From contig JAFTGD010000017.1 in assembly GCA_017458065.1 (NCBI GenBank), positions 123,424 to 187,423 on the forward strand: a stretch of 64,000 nt of DNA, in the 5' to 3' direction. Positions 41,080 to 49,932 of this stretch are shown in pieces (positions within the stretch are counted from its first letter, which is position 1; the number at the start of each line of letters is the position of its first letter). This DNA is from Oscillospiraceae bacterium. GTDB taxonomy: Bacteria; Bacillota; Clostridia; Oscillospirales; Oscillospiraceae. The notes beneath the pieces are model-generated. The model ran no database searches and was not told where the DNA came from. It worked only from the letters and a program-made list of their open reading frames with translations. A program made the translations under genes and the position numbers.

Positions 41080-42842
41080 GCAGGCCGGATTTGCGCAGCC
41101 ATCGGGAGCGGCAGGAACGCGCTTCCCGTGTTTTTAGGGGGGAGGTCAAACGCCCCGCCGGTGCTGCCGCCCGCAGAGAACGCGCCGAGCGAAGCAGACG
41201 GTCCTCCCGCCTGGCCCGTGTTCTGGCGACGCTTCGGAAAGTCCCCTGGCTCTCGATCCTGCTCTGGTCCGTCTTTGCGGCAGCGGTGGTCCTGCAGGTT
41301 TATATTCTCCGGACGGACGCCTCTGAGCGGGAAGCGCGCCGGCTGGAGATGGAGGAATACCGCGAGCAGCAGGAACAGCTGGATACCAGGGCGAGGGAAT
41401 CCGTTCCCGATTCCTGTGAGATCCGCTATCTGGTCCCCAATCAGGACGACATTACGGAGCATGTCCCCTACGGCGCTCCCGTCGCGCTGCACAAGCCGGT
41501 GGAGCTTGAGGGCTACACCTTCCTCGCATGGATCAATACCGACGGCGAGCCTGAAACCCGCAGCAGCTTCCCGCTCTACGAGGACACGGTCCTGACCGCC
41601 CGGTATGCGCTGAAGTTTGAGACCGAGGAGCACATCCCCTATCTGGAGGTCGACCGCGACGGCGTTGTGGACGTGGATGCGGAAGTCACCGTGAGGGAAT
41701 ATGTCAAGGTACTCTATAAGCTGCTGAACATTGATCTTGTCGGTCAGGGCAGCTTCCTCGACGTGGGCGAACGCGACAGCTGTTTCAAAGCCGCCGCCAC
41801 GCTCAAGGACCTGGGCATTCTGGAGGGCAATTACCTCTACCCCGATGAGCTTCTCCGCGAACAGGAGATGCTTCAGCTTCTGGAGCGCTTCTACCCCGCA
41901 TCCGACGCCGTATTCGACTTTCCGGATCTGGACCCCGGGAGCGAGGCCTCTGCCGTATATTCCACAGCCGCCGCTTACGGCTGGATCGACGCAGGAGAAG
42001 CGGCCCCCGAATCCACCGTGACCCGCGGCGAGCTCGCCCGCGTCATCAACCGCGTGCTCGGCCGCAGCACCCTGCAGCGCCTGCCGGCCGCCCGGGTCGG
42101 GATGATCCTTGACGTCGCACCGTCCCATCCCAGCTACGCGGATATTGCCGAGGCGGTGATTCCGCACAGCTATACCTGGCAGGACGGCGCTGAGGTCTGG
42201 ACCTCCAGCAAGCCCCTCCCCATCTACGAGCCCGGTCTCTTCTTCGCCGGTGTGCGTCTTCACTGCATCGATGACAACGGCAGGCCTCTATTGAACACCA
42301 GCTTCGACGGCCGCACCTACAACCAGAACGGCGAGGTCACAAGCGGCGATGCCGACCTGGACCGCAAGCTCTGGGCGATCCTGGAGGAGTGCGTCGATCC
42401 GGATGTCATGGAGAGCGAGGATATGCTGCGGATCCTGTACGACTATGTCTGCGACAACTTCAGTCCCTGTTCCGACACGCTCTATGAGGTCGGCGCGCAG
42501 GGCTGGGCCGTCAAGGAGGCAAAACGCATCCTCGACAAGGGCGAAGCCAGCAGTTACGGCTACGCGGCGCTCTTCTATGAGCTCTCCTATATGATCGGTT
42601 ATCATCCCGAGCTCATCAGCGGCACCATCTACGGGACCCAGACACAGTTCAAGAACGAAAACGGCATCCGCATCGAGGCAAAACCCGGCCATACCCCGCA
42701 CGCCTGGGTGGAGATCAAATACCTCGGCATATCGTATATCTTTGACCCTGCGGGAGAGTCCCGCGTCGACCCCTATCGGCAGTATTATCACCGCAACGAA
42801 CCCATCCGCTGGCAGCGGGGGTATCTGAGCAATGTATCTTAA
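41076..42842 (+). CDS. Membrane-anchored transglutaminase-like protein with Ser in place of catalytic Cys
   Basis: 588 residues. A very basic N-terminal tail, one transmembrane helix near residues 62-80, an InlB/Listeria-Bacteroides-type repeat (around ALHKPVELEGYTFLAW), two SLH-like repeats (FLDVGERDSCFKAAATLKDLG), then a transglutaminase-like domain. In that domain His542 and Asp557 are present, but the nucleophile position is Ser493 (EASSYGYAALF). The paralogue two genes downstream has Cys there (GNCYCFAALF). It is therefore probably a non-catalytic partner or binding protein of the cell surface, or uses Ser in another way. It may hold wall polymers through the SLH-like part. Confidence 0.85.
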   Translation: MSRPDLRSHRERQERASRVFRGEVKRPAGAAARRERAERSRRSSRLARVLATLRKVPWLSILLWSVFAAAVVLQVYILRTDASEREARRLEMEEYREQQEQLDTRARESVPDSCEIRYLVPNQDDITEHVPYGAPVALHKPVELEGYTFLAWINTDGEPETRSSFPLYEDTVLTARYALKFETEEHIPYLEVDRDGVVDVDAEVTVREYVKVLYKLLNIDLVGQGSFLDVGERDSCFKAAATLKDLGILEGNYLYPDELLREQEMLQLLERFYPASDAVFDFPDLDPGSEASAVYSTAAAYGWIDAGEAAPESTVTRGELARVINRVLGRSTLQRLPAARVGMILDVAPSHPSYADIAEAVIPHSYTWQDGAEVWTSSKPLPIYEPGLFFAGVRLHCIDDNGRPLLNTSFDGRTYNQNGEVTSGDADLDRKLWAILEECVDPDVMESEDMLRILYDYVCDNFSPCSDTLYEVGAQGWAVKEAKRILDKGEASSYGYAALFYELSYMIGYHPELISGTIYGTQTQFKNENGIRIEAKPGHTPHAWVEIKYLGISYIFDPAGESRVDPYRQYYHRNEPIRWQRGYLSNVS

Positions 42843-42859
42843 AATCAGGAAGTGTTTGT

Positions 42860-43315
42860 ATGAGACGTAATCTGTTCGTGGTTATTCTGTGCCTTGTCTG
42901 CGCCCTGCTGCTCTGCGCCTGCAGTGGCAGCTCCGCCCCGGCAGCCTCCCCGGCGCCGACGGCGTCCGAGGCTCCCGCGGAGACAGCGCCGCCTGAGGAG
43001 ACCCCCGCCCCCGTCGAGAGTGCGGAACCGGCGGAGAGCGCCGCCCCTGTCGCAACGCTGCCGGACGCCGGGCTGGTCCCCGACACGGAACCGGAGAACG
43101 CCGCGGAAGCCTCGCTCTTTGAGCTTGCCAAGGGCTATGTGGATAAGCCTCTGGCGGAACTGCAGGAAGAGATCGGCGAGCCCCTCTCCTCCGCCTATGT
43201 ATCCAGCTGCCTGATCCCGGGCGGCCAGGACGGCGAGCTGCAGTATGACGGATTTATCGTCTCAACCGTAAAGAGCGGCGACTCGGAGACCGTGCTGGAT
43301 GTCCGCGAAGACTGA
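42860..43315 (+). CDS. Small lipoprotein
   Basis: 151 residues. The signal peptide ends in a true lipobox LLCAC, so it is lipid-anchored at Cys20 or nearby. A low-complexity Ala/Pro/Glu linker of about 50 residues follows, then a compact domain of about 75 residues (LAKGYVDKPLAELQEEIGEP). The domain is similar to small repeat-type surface domains, but no family is named. It overlaps the next gene by 17 bases and lies between the two transglutaminase-like paralogues. Confidence 0.82.
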   Translation: MRRNLFVVILCLVCALLLCACSGSSAPAASPAPTASEAPAETAPPEETPAPVESAEPAESAAPVATLPDAGLVPDTEPENAAEASLFELAKGYVDKPLAELQEEIGEPLSSAYVSSCLIPGGQDGELQYDGFIVSTVKSGDSETVLDVRED

Positions 43316-45053
43316 TTCTTCCAACCACCGTGAGCGGCAGAGCCGCGCCCTGAGGCACCGGAATCTCCCGAAAAAGAAGATCCCGGTCCGCCCGGCGCTC
43401 ACCCCCTCGCCCTCCTCCTGGTCTCTGTCCCCGGCGCTTCAGGCGCGGGCTTCCGCCAACGGGGTCGTTCCGCCGCAGGCCGACGCACAGCCGAAGAAGC
43501 GCCGCTACTGGTTTCTCTGGCTGTTTGCCTTTGTCCAGCTGGCGCTGATCTTTGCGCTCTATCGGATGGCGAACACGCCGGAGCCCGAGATCGGCCCTCT
43601 GCCGGATCTCCCCATGATGGAGGTCCGCTATCAGGTGCCCGGCGGGGAGGACATCGTCGAGACGATCCTCTGCGGCGAGAATGCCGCCCTGCATGAGCCT
43701 GTCGAGGTGGAGGGCTGCACCTTCCTCGGCTGGACCGCTGAGGACGGGAAGACGGAGAATCGCGCTTCCTTCCCGGTTTACCGCGATACGGTCTATACCG
43801 CGAAGCTGATCCCGGCATTTGAGACCGAGGAGCACATCCCCTATCTCAGCACCGACGAGGAGGCCGTTATCGACGTGGATGGCCCCGTGACGGTCCGGGA
43901 GTTTGTCAACATCCTTTATCTGCTGCTGGATACCGAAGAGACCGGAAGCGGCCGTTTTGTGGACGTGCCGGAAGAGGACAGCTGCTATGAGGCTGCCGCT
44001 TACCTGAAAGATCTGGGCGTTCTCTCCGGGCCCCGGCTGCATCCCGACAGCGACCTTGTCTGCGGCGACATGCTCGAGACCCTGTGCCGCTTCTTCCCCG
44101 CGTCGAATGAGAGCTTCGTGTTCCAGGATCTGGAGGCCGACAGCCCGTATTATTCCAGCTTCTGTACCGCCGCCGCCAACGGCTGGATCCCCAGCGGGAC
44201 GCTGGTCAGGACCGAGGCCGCCGAGCCCATCAGCCGCGGACGATTTGCCAGGATCATGAACCATATCCTGCACCGCGACGCGGAGCGGAATCTGGCGCCG
44301 GAGTCCGTCGGGACGATTCTGGACGTGCCTCCCTCCGGGGATTATTATGACGACGTGGTTGAAGCCCTGATCCCTCACCGCTACCGCATGCGCGGCGAGG
44401 AGGAGATATGGACCGAGAGTGAGGCGCTCCCGGTGCACGAGCCGGGCTTCTTCTTTGCTGGAGTCCGTCTCCACTACATCGACGAAGACGGCGTCCCCGC
44501 GGTGAACGGCAATGTCGACGGGCTGGACTACAACCGCAACGGCGAGGTCACCAGCGGCGACAGCTGGCTGGACCGCGAGCTCTGGGCGATTTTGGAGGAC
44601 ACGGTCGATCCGAAGGTCATGGAGCGGGAGGAGATGCTCCGCGCGGTCTATGACTACGTGGTGCACAACTACACCTACCGCTACGGAAGCATGTACGAAT
44701 TCGGCGCGGAGGGCTGGGCGGTCAAGGAAGCCCGGCGCATGCTGGAATACGGCAGCGGCAACTGCTACTGCTTTGCGGCGCTCTTTTACGAGCTGGCCCG
44801 CTTCGTGGGCTACGACGCCAGGATCTACAGCGGGCGGGCCTACGGCGAACAATACGAATTCCGCGGCTACGAAGGCGACCTGGTCTATGCTCCCATGGGC
44901 TACACGCCCCACGGCTGGGTCGAGATCGAGTTTGACGGCGAGCCCTATATCTTCGACACCGAGTATGAATACCGCAGCTATGGGCTGCGTCAGATGTTCA
45001 AGGCCGATGACACCGTCCGGAAACAATATGGCTATGTCAAAGCCGAGTCATGA
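43299..45053 (+). CDS. Membrane-anchored transglutaminase-like protein with intact triad
   Basis: 584 residues, same layout as its paralogue: basic tail, transmembrane helix (YWFLWLFAFVQLALIFALY), InlB-type repeat (ALHEPVEVEGCTFLGW), two SLH-like repeats (FVDVPEEDSCYEAAAYLKDLG) and a transglutaminase-like domain. The triad Cys489 (GSGNC), His538 (PHGW) and Asp553 (IFDTE) is complete. It could cross-link or hydrolyse amide bonds in wall-associated proteins or peptides outside the cell. It ends the envelope operon at a strong terminator. Confidence 0.88.
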   Translation: MSAKTDSSNHRERQSRALRHRNLPKKKIPVRPALTPSPSSWSLSPALQARASANGVVPPQADAQPKKRRYWFLWLFAFVQLALIFALYRMANTPEPEIGPLPDLPMMEVRYQVPGGEDIVETILCGENAALHEPVEVEGCTFLGWTAEDGKTENRASFPVYRDTVYTAKLIPAFETEEHIPYLSTDEEAVIDVDGPVTVREFVNILYLLLDTEETGSGRFVDVPEEDSCYEAAAYLKDLGVLSGPRLHPDSDLVCGDMLETLCRFFPASNESFVFQDLEADSPYYSSFCTAAANGWIPSGTLVRTEAAEPISRGRFARIMNHILHRDAERNLAPESVGTILDVPPSGDYYDDVVEALIPHRYRMRGEEEIWTESEALPVHEPGFFFAGVRLHYIDEDGVPAVNGNVDGLDYNRNGEVTSGDSWLDRELWAILEDTVDPKVMEREEMLRAVYDYVVHNYTYRYGSMYEFGAEGWAVKEARRMLEYGSGNCYCFAALFYELARFVGYDARIYSGRAYGEQYEFRGYEGDLVYAPMGYTPHGWVEIEFDGEPYIFDTEYEYRSYGLRQMFKADDTVRKQYGYVKAES

Positions 45054-45088
45054 AAAATGAGCTGCTTTTTACGGCAGCTCATTTTTCA
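45051..45088. terminator. Bidirectional terminator between the envelope operon and malQ
   Basis: TGAAAAATGAGCTGC and GCAGCTCATTTTTCA form a perfect 15-bp stem with an 8-base loop. The A/T-rich outer arms give a U-tract in either direction. Confidence 0.9.
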
Positions 45089-45102
45089 TATTCTATTCTG
45101 TA

Positions 45103-46653
45103 TTATTCCTTTTCCGCTTCCGCGGCTTCTTCGTCTTCTTTCGGTTCTTCTTCAGGCAGAGGATCTGTCCGGCGGAAGGTCTCGGTATAGAGCCGCAGCT
45201 TCGCCGCCAGGGCCTCGTCCGCGGCGCCGGGCAGCATACGCCAGCGCCAGTTGCCGGAATCGGAGCCGGGCTTGTTCATACGGGCGGTCCCGTCCAACTC
45301 CAGCAGATCCTGCATCTGAACCACAAACAGCACAGAGGACGTCGCCATACCGCTGCGGATCATCCCCCAGCACCAGCCCTCATCGGGCGTAATGTGCATG
45401 TAGCGTTTGGCAAACGCCATGTCTTCCTCGTCGGTCGTCTCCAGCCAGCCGTGCACGGTGTCATTGTCGTGGGTACCGAGATAGCAGATGCTGTTTTCAT
45501 TGCAGCGGTGCGGCAGGTAATCCGACTCGCCGTGGGCGTCGAAGGCAAACTCCATCACCCGCATTCCGGGCAGGCCGGAATCCGACAGAAGCTTTTTGAC
45601 CTCCGGGGTCAGGTAGCCGAGATCTTCGGCGATGAAGCTGGTCTCGTTGAACCAACTGGTCAACACGCCGACCAGGCCCATGCCCGGTCCGGGACGCCAG
45701 CGGCCGTTCTTGGCGGTCTTGTCCCCGTAGGGCACAGCCCAATAGCTCTCCATCCCGCGGAAGTGGTCGATCCGCAGCACGTCGAAGAGCTTGGTGGCGC
45801 CTTCGATCCGGCGGATCCACCAGCCGTATCCGTCCGCCTTCATGCGGTCCCAGTCATAGAGCGGGTTGCCCCAGAGCTGGCCGTCCTCGGTGAAAGGATC
45901 GGGCGGCACGCCGGCAACCTCTTTGGGAACGCCGTCCGCGTCCAGCTGGAAGAATTGCGGCTCCGCCCAGATATCGGCGGAATCCATCGCGACGTAGATC
46001 GGAATATCCCCGATGAAAAGCACGCCCTTCTCAGACGCATAGTCCTTCAGGGCCTTCCACTGACGGAAGAACAGAAACTGCACAAAGCGGTAGAAATCCA
46101 CCTCGTCCTGCAGCATCCCCATATAGCGGTGGATCGCGTCCGGCTGATGCTTCCGGATTTCGGCATCCGGCCATTCGGTCCAGCTCTTCATCTCGAAGTG
46201 CGCCTTGACCGCCATGTACAGGGCAAACTCGTTCAGCCAGCGGGCGTTTTCCCGGCAGAACTGTTCCACATCCCCGCCGAGCTTCTCTCTCCCGCGCTCA
46301 TAGGCTTTCCGGAGCAGCGGGTAGCGCCCCTGATAAAGCCTGCTGTAGTCCGTCTGTGACGGCTCTGTCCCCCATTCCACCGCTTTGACTTCCTCCTCGG
46401 TCAGGAGCCCCTCTTCGATCAGGAGGTCCAGATCGATCAGATAGGGATTGCCGGCGAAAGTGGAATAGGAGGAATAGGGGCTGTCGCCGTAACCGGTCGG
46501 CCCCAGCGGCAGCAGCTGCCAGTACTTCTGACCCGCAGCCGCGAGAAAATCTACAAAACGGAAAGCTTCCTTTCCCATGGTTCCGACCCCGTAGGGGGAC
46601 GGCAGTGACGTCATCGGCATCAAAACGCCGCTTGAACGCTCCAAATCACTCAA
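45103..46653 (-). CDS. malQ: 4-alpha-glucanotransferase
   Basis: 516 residues, GH77. Landmarks are SSGVLMPMTSLPSPYGVGTMG, LPLGPTGYGDSPY, GDIPIYVAMDSAD, the nucleophile region RIDHFRGMESYW, FIAEDLGYLTPEV (acid/base Glu) and THDNDT. It disproportionates malto-oligosaccharides taken up by the ABC system encoded upstream. The start is a TTG with AGGAAAAG; the first in-frame ATG would remove the conserved SSGVL. An extra acidic C-terminal tail rich in Glu is seen. Confidence 0.95.
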   Translation of the reverse strand: MSDLERSSGVLMPMTSLPSPYGVGTMGKEAFRFVDFLAAAGQKYWQLLPLGPTGYGDSPYSSYSTFAGNPYLIDLDLLIEEGLLTEEEVKAVEWGTEPSQTDYSRLYQGRYPLLRKAYERGREKLGGDVEQFCRENARWLNEFALYMAVKAHFEMKSWTEWPDAEIRKHQPDAIHRYMGMLQDEVDFYRFVQFLFFRQWKALKDYASEKGVLFIGDIPIYVAMDSADIWAEPQFFQLDADGVPKEVAGVPPDPFTEDGQLWGNPLYDWDRMKADGYGWWIRRIEGATKLFDVLRIDHFRGMESYWAVPYGDKTAKNGRWRPGPGMGLVGVLTSWFNETSFIAEDLGYLTPEVKKLLSDSGLPGMRVMEFAFDAHGESDYLPHRCNENSICYLGTHDNDTVHGWLETTDEEDMAFAKRYMHITPDEGWCWGMIRSGMATSSVLFVVQMQDLLELDGTARMNKPGSDSGNWRWRMLPGAADEALAAKLRLYTETFRRTDPLPEEEPKEDEEAAEAEKE

Positions 46654-46693
46654 CTCTTTTCCTAAAAATAACCCTTAATACTGCTTTGCGTTC

Positions 46694-46726
46694 CAGTCTC
46701 CCCGCGGAGCGGGGAGACTGTTTTTT
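46694..46726 (+). terminator. Hairpin with T-tract between permease gene and malQ
   Basis: CAGTCTCCCCGC-GGA-GCGGGGAGACTG followed by six T on the plus strand. The genes around it run on the minus strand, where it would act as a structured attenuator before malQ, not as a full terminator. Confidence 0.6.
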
Positions 46727-46727
46727 C

Positions 46728-47588
46728 TCAGCCTTTCACAGCACCGGCCGCAACACCCTTGATGATGTACTTCTGGCATGCCAGATAGAAGATGATCACC
46801 GGGATAATGCTGAGCAGGATCAGCGCCATCGTGGCGCCCAGATCCACCGTGCCGTAGCTTCCTTTCAGATACTGGATATGGATCGGGATGGTCCGGTACT
46901 TGTTGATATCCAGCACCAGATAGGGCAGCAGATAGTCGTTCCAGACCCACATGATCTCCAGAATGCCGACCGAAATCATCGTCGGCTTCAGCATCGGGAA
47001 GACCACGGAGAAGTAGGTCCTGACCGGACCGCAGCCGTCGATGGACGCCGCTTCCTCGATCTCCAGGGGGATCGACTTGACAAAGCCCACAAACATGAAA
47101 ATCGCAAGCCCCGCGCCAAAGCCCAGATAGACGATGGGGATTGTCCAGGGCGTGTTCAGATGCAGCGAGTCCGCCGTCTTGGACAACGTGAACATGACCA
47201 TCTGGAACGGCACCACCATCGAAAACACGCAGAGGTAATAAATCACCTTGCAGAGGAAGGAATTGACACGGGCGATGTACCACGCGGCCATGGAGGTAAA
47301 GAGGATGATCAGCGCGGTGGACAGCACCGTGATGATCACGCTGTACTTTACACTGTTCCAGAAGGGGTAGTTGCCGAAGGTCATGCCCTTGATGAAGTTT
47401 GCAAAGCCGGCCCACATCTCACCCGTCGGGATGGCGAAGGTGTCCGTCTTGACGAAGGTGTTGACCTTGAAGGAGTTGATGACGACTGACAGCACCGGCA
47501 GCACATAGATGATGCAGATCACACCGAGGACAACCGACAGCGTCGTTTTTCTGCGGCGTTCGGCCGCTATGCTCTCTTGCTTGTTCAT
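46728..47588 (-). CDS. Maltodextrin-type ABC transporter permease (MalG type)
   Basis: 286 residues with six hydrophobic segments and the EAA loop EIEEAASIDGCGPVRTYF near residue 185. It shares one base with the stop of the preceding permease gene. It belongs to the locus with a LacI regulator and malQ, which suggests malto-oligosaccharide import. No ATPase is encoded here. Confidence 0.92.
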   Translation of the reverse strand: MNKQESIAAERRRKTTLSVVLGVICIIYVLPVLSVVINSFKVNTFVKTDTFAIPTGEMWAGFANFIKGMTFGNYPFWNSVKYSVIITVLSTALIILFTSMAAWYIARVNSFLCKVIYYLCVFSMVVPFQMVMFTLSKTADSLHLNTPWTIPIVYLGFGAGLAIFMFVGFVKSIPLEIEEAASIDGCGPVRTYFSVVFPMLKPTMISVGILEIMWVWNDYLLPYLVLDINKYRTIPIHIQYLKGSYGTVDLGATMALILLSIIPVIIFYLACQKYIIKGVAAGAVKG

Positions 47589-48481
47589 TACTGCTGCACC
47601 TCCCTCTTGCGGGTGTAGCTGAGCTGGGCAAGCCCGAGCCCGGCAACCAGGATGAAGAACAGAACCGCTTTCGCCTGGCCTACGCCCTTCGACGCGGAGT
47701 TCTGTCCGTAGAAGGTGTTGTAGATGTTGAGCGCCAGCATCTCCGTCGTCTTGACCGTGGAGCCGTCCGGCTGGATAATAAAGGGCTGTCCGGCTGTCAG
47801 CGCAAGGTTCTGGTCAAAGAGCTTGAAACCGTTGGTCAGGCTCAGGAAGGTGCAGATCGTGATGGAGGGCATCACGTTGGGAATCGTCACGCGGAAGAGC
47901 GTCTGTCTCTTGGTGGCGCCGTCGATCTTTGCTGCTTCCAGCATGTCTTCCGGGACGGACTGCAGCCCTGCGATATAGATGATCATCATATACCCGATCT
48001 GCTGCCAGCACATCAGAATGATAAGCCCCCAGAAGCCGTATTTGGTCTCCAACAGGATCGAGGTGCCGTAGCGCGACAGGATACCGTCGAAGATCATGGA
48101 CCAGATATAGCCCAGGACAATGCCGCCGATCAGGTTCGGCATGAAGAAGACCGTGCGGTAGAGGTTACTGCCTTTGATGCCCTGAGTCAGCGCGTAGGCT
48201 GCCGCAAAGCCCAGTACATTGATAAACAGGAGGCTTACAATGGCAAACAGCGCCGTGTACCAGAAGGAATGCATAAAGCTCGCATCCTTCAGCGCCTGTA
48301 CATAATTGTCAAAGCCGACCCATGTGGTCTTGGAGATCAGCTTGAATTTGCAGAAGGAAAGATAAATGCCCTGAAAGAAGGGCCAGACGAAACCGATGCA
48401 GAACGCTGCGGTAACCGGTCCCAGGAAGAACCAGCCCCAGCGGCGCATCGGGTTTTTGAAGATGCCTTTCAACGGTTCCAC
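47588..48481 (-). CDS. Maltodextrin-type ABC transporter permease (MalF type)
   Basis: 297 residues with six hydrophobic segments and the EAA loop MLEAAKIDGATKRQTLF near residue 195. It follows the binding-protein gene after a 112-base gap with a hairpin. It pairs with the MalG-type permease whose gene begins at its stop. Confidence 0.92.
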   Translation of the reverse strand: MEPLKGIFKNPMRRWGWFFLGPVTAAFCIGFVWPFFQGIYLSFCKFKLISKTTWVGFDNYVQALKDASFMHSFWYTALFAIVSLLFINVLGFAAAYALTQGIKGSNLYRTVFFMPNLIGGIVLGYIWSMIFDGILSRYGTSILLETKYGFWGLIILMCWQQIGYMMIIYIAGLQSVPEDMLEAAKIDGATKRQTLFRVTIPNVMPSITICTFLSLTNGFKLFDQNLALTAGQPFIIQPDGSTVKTTEMLALNIYNTFYGQNSASKGVGQAKAVLFFILVAGLGLAQLSYTRKREVQQ

Positions 48482-48543
48482 TCCCTTTTCTCATGATCCG
48501 AAATTGATTGAAGCTGTTGGTTGAACGCGGGATTGAAAAGAAG

Positions 48544-48567
48544 GGGGCGGACGAAGTTGTCCGCCCC
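48544..48567 (-). terminator. Attenuator hairpin after the binding-protein gene
   Basis: GGGGCGGAC and GTCCGCCCC form a 9-bp stem with a 6-base loop; on the minus strand it is followed by CTTCTTTTC. It should lower permease expression relative to binding protein. Confidence 0.65.
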
Positions 48568-48593
48568 GGAATTAAACTACAGGGAATCAGAGA

Positions 48594-49871
48594 TCAGCCG
48601 TTGGCAGCCGCATACTGAGTGGCCCAGCCGTCGATGGCGGCGGTCTTCACGAGCTCCCAGTTGGCGTCGCTCTGGTCGGCGCAGTACTGGTTCAGTGCGG
48701 AGACAAGCGCTGCACGGTAGTCATCCACATTGGGCTGATAGTTGGTGGCCCAATCCATGACATAGCAGCCGTCAGCAGTGTAGGCAGCGGCATCGTTCAG
48801 GAAGCCGTTGGTGGACTCGACAGCGGATTTGTAAGGCATGATGCCGAGCTGCTCAACCATGGCGGCAGAGGCTTCGGGATCGGTCACGAGCCATACCATG
48901 AAGTCCATGGTGGCCTGCTTGTCGGCGTCGGAAGCAGTGTCGTTGATGGCCCAGCAGTTCTCAGTGCCGCAGTTCAGGCCGGCTTTCTCTTCGCCTTCCA
49001 CACCGCAGTAATAGGGGATCATGGTTGCATTGGGGACATCGCCGGAGACGGCGGCATACTCCCAGGAGCCGTTCACAAAGAAGGCTGCCTTACCGGACTT
49101 GAACTCGGCTTCGGCATCGTGGCCGCCAGTGGCGAGATCCTTCGGATCGGTCAGGCTGTTGTTGATGCAGAGGTCAAAGAGGTTCTTGAAGTTGTCCATG
49201 TAGTTACCGGTCAGCTCAGCGGGGCACTCGGTCCAGACAGCGCCGGCTTCACGCTCTTCATAAACATACTCGAGGTTGATCATGTGGCCGGTGAAACGCC
49301 AGCTGGAGGAGCCGTCCATGTCGGAGGAGGAGAAGGCATCGAAGCCCAGCTCATCGGCGCGGACGTGGATGTCCTCGGCGACAGCCTTCAGACCGTCAAA
49401 GTTCTTGATCTCATCCATGCTGTGGCCTGCGGCCTCGATGAGGTCGGGGTTCACGATGATGCCGTAGCACTCATAGCAGTAGCCGATGGAGACCAGACGG
49501 CCGTCCTCATCATAGAGGTTGTAGGCGTCGGTGTTCAGCTCGTTGGCAATGGCCGTGTCGGTCAGATCCATGGCGAACTCGCCCCACTCCTTAACGCCGG
49601 CCTGGTTGCCGATGATGAAGAGGGTCGGAGCGGCTTTCTTGTCCATCTCGGAGGTGAGGGTCTGGCTGTAGGTACCGGAAGCGGCGGTGACAACCTTGAC
49701 TTCGACGCCGGTTGCCTCGGTGTACTTGGCAGCCAGGGCCTGTGCGGTCTCGTCCAGCTCAGGCTTGAAGTTCAGCCAGTAGACGGAGCCGTCGTTTGCA
49801 GCGGACGCGGCAGGAACTGCCAGTGCAAAGATCATAACCAGCGTCAGCGCAAGTGCGAGAATCTTTTTCAT
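48594..49871 (-). CDS. ABC transporter sugar-binding protein, maltodextrin type
   Basis: 425 residues with a signal peptide (MKKILALALTLVMIFALAVP, cleavage near ASA) and a family 1 binding fold (FIIGNQAGVKEW, AAFFVNGSWEYAAV). As in the sulfoquinovose importer, no lipobox Cys is present. The ATG after AAGGAG is used; 14 codons upstream are open but poly-basic leader. Position between the LacI regulator and the two permeases plus malQ suggests a malto-oligosaccharide ligand. Confidence 0.88.
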   Translation of the reverse strand: MKKILALALTLVMIFALAVPAASAANDGSVYWLNFKPELDETAQALAAKYTEATGVEVKVVTAASGTYSQTLTSEMDKKAAPTLFIIGNQAGVKEWGEFAMDLTDTAIANELNTDAYNLYDEDGRLVSIGYCYECYGIIVNPDLIEAAGHSMDEIKNFDGLKAVAEDIHVRADELGFDAFSSSDMDGSSSWRFTGHMINLEYVYEEREAGAVWTECPAELTGNYMDNFKNLFDLCINNSLTDPKDLATGGHDAEAEFKSGKAAFFVNGSWEYAAVSGDVPNATMIPYYCGVEGEEKAGLNCGTENCWAINDTASDADKQATMDFMVWLVTDPEASAAMVEQLGIMPYKSAVESTNGFLNDAAAYTADGCYVMDWATNYQPNVDDYRAALVSALNQYCADQSDANWELVKTAAIDGWATQYAAANG

Positions 49872-49905
49872 GTTTTTTCTCCTTCTTCTAAAAAAATGAT
49901 TTTTT

Positions 49906-49932
49906 ATTTTCAAACCCTTTGGGTTGGAAAAT
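49906..49932 (-). terminator. Terminator of the LacI-type gene
   Basis: ATTTTCAAACCC pairs with GGGTTGGAAAAT (one mismatch) around TTT. On the minus strand the stem begins at the regulator's stop codon and an AT-rich tract with seven T follows. It separates regulator and binding-protein transcription. Confidence 0.65.
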
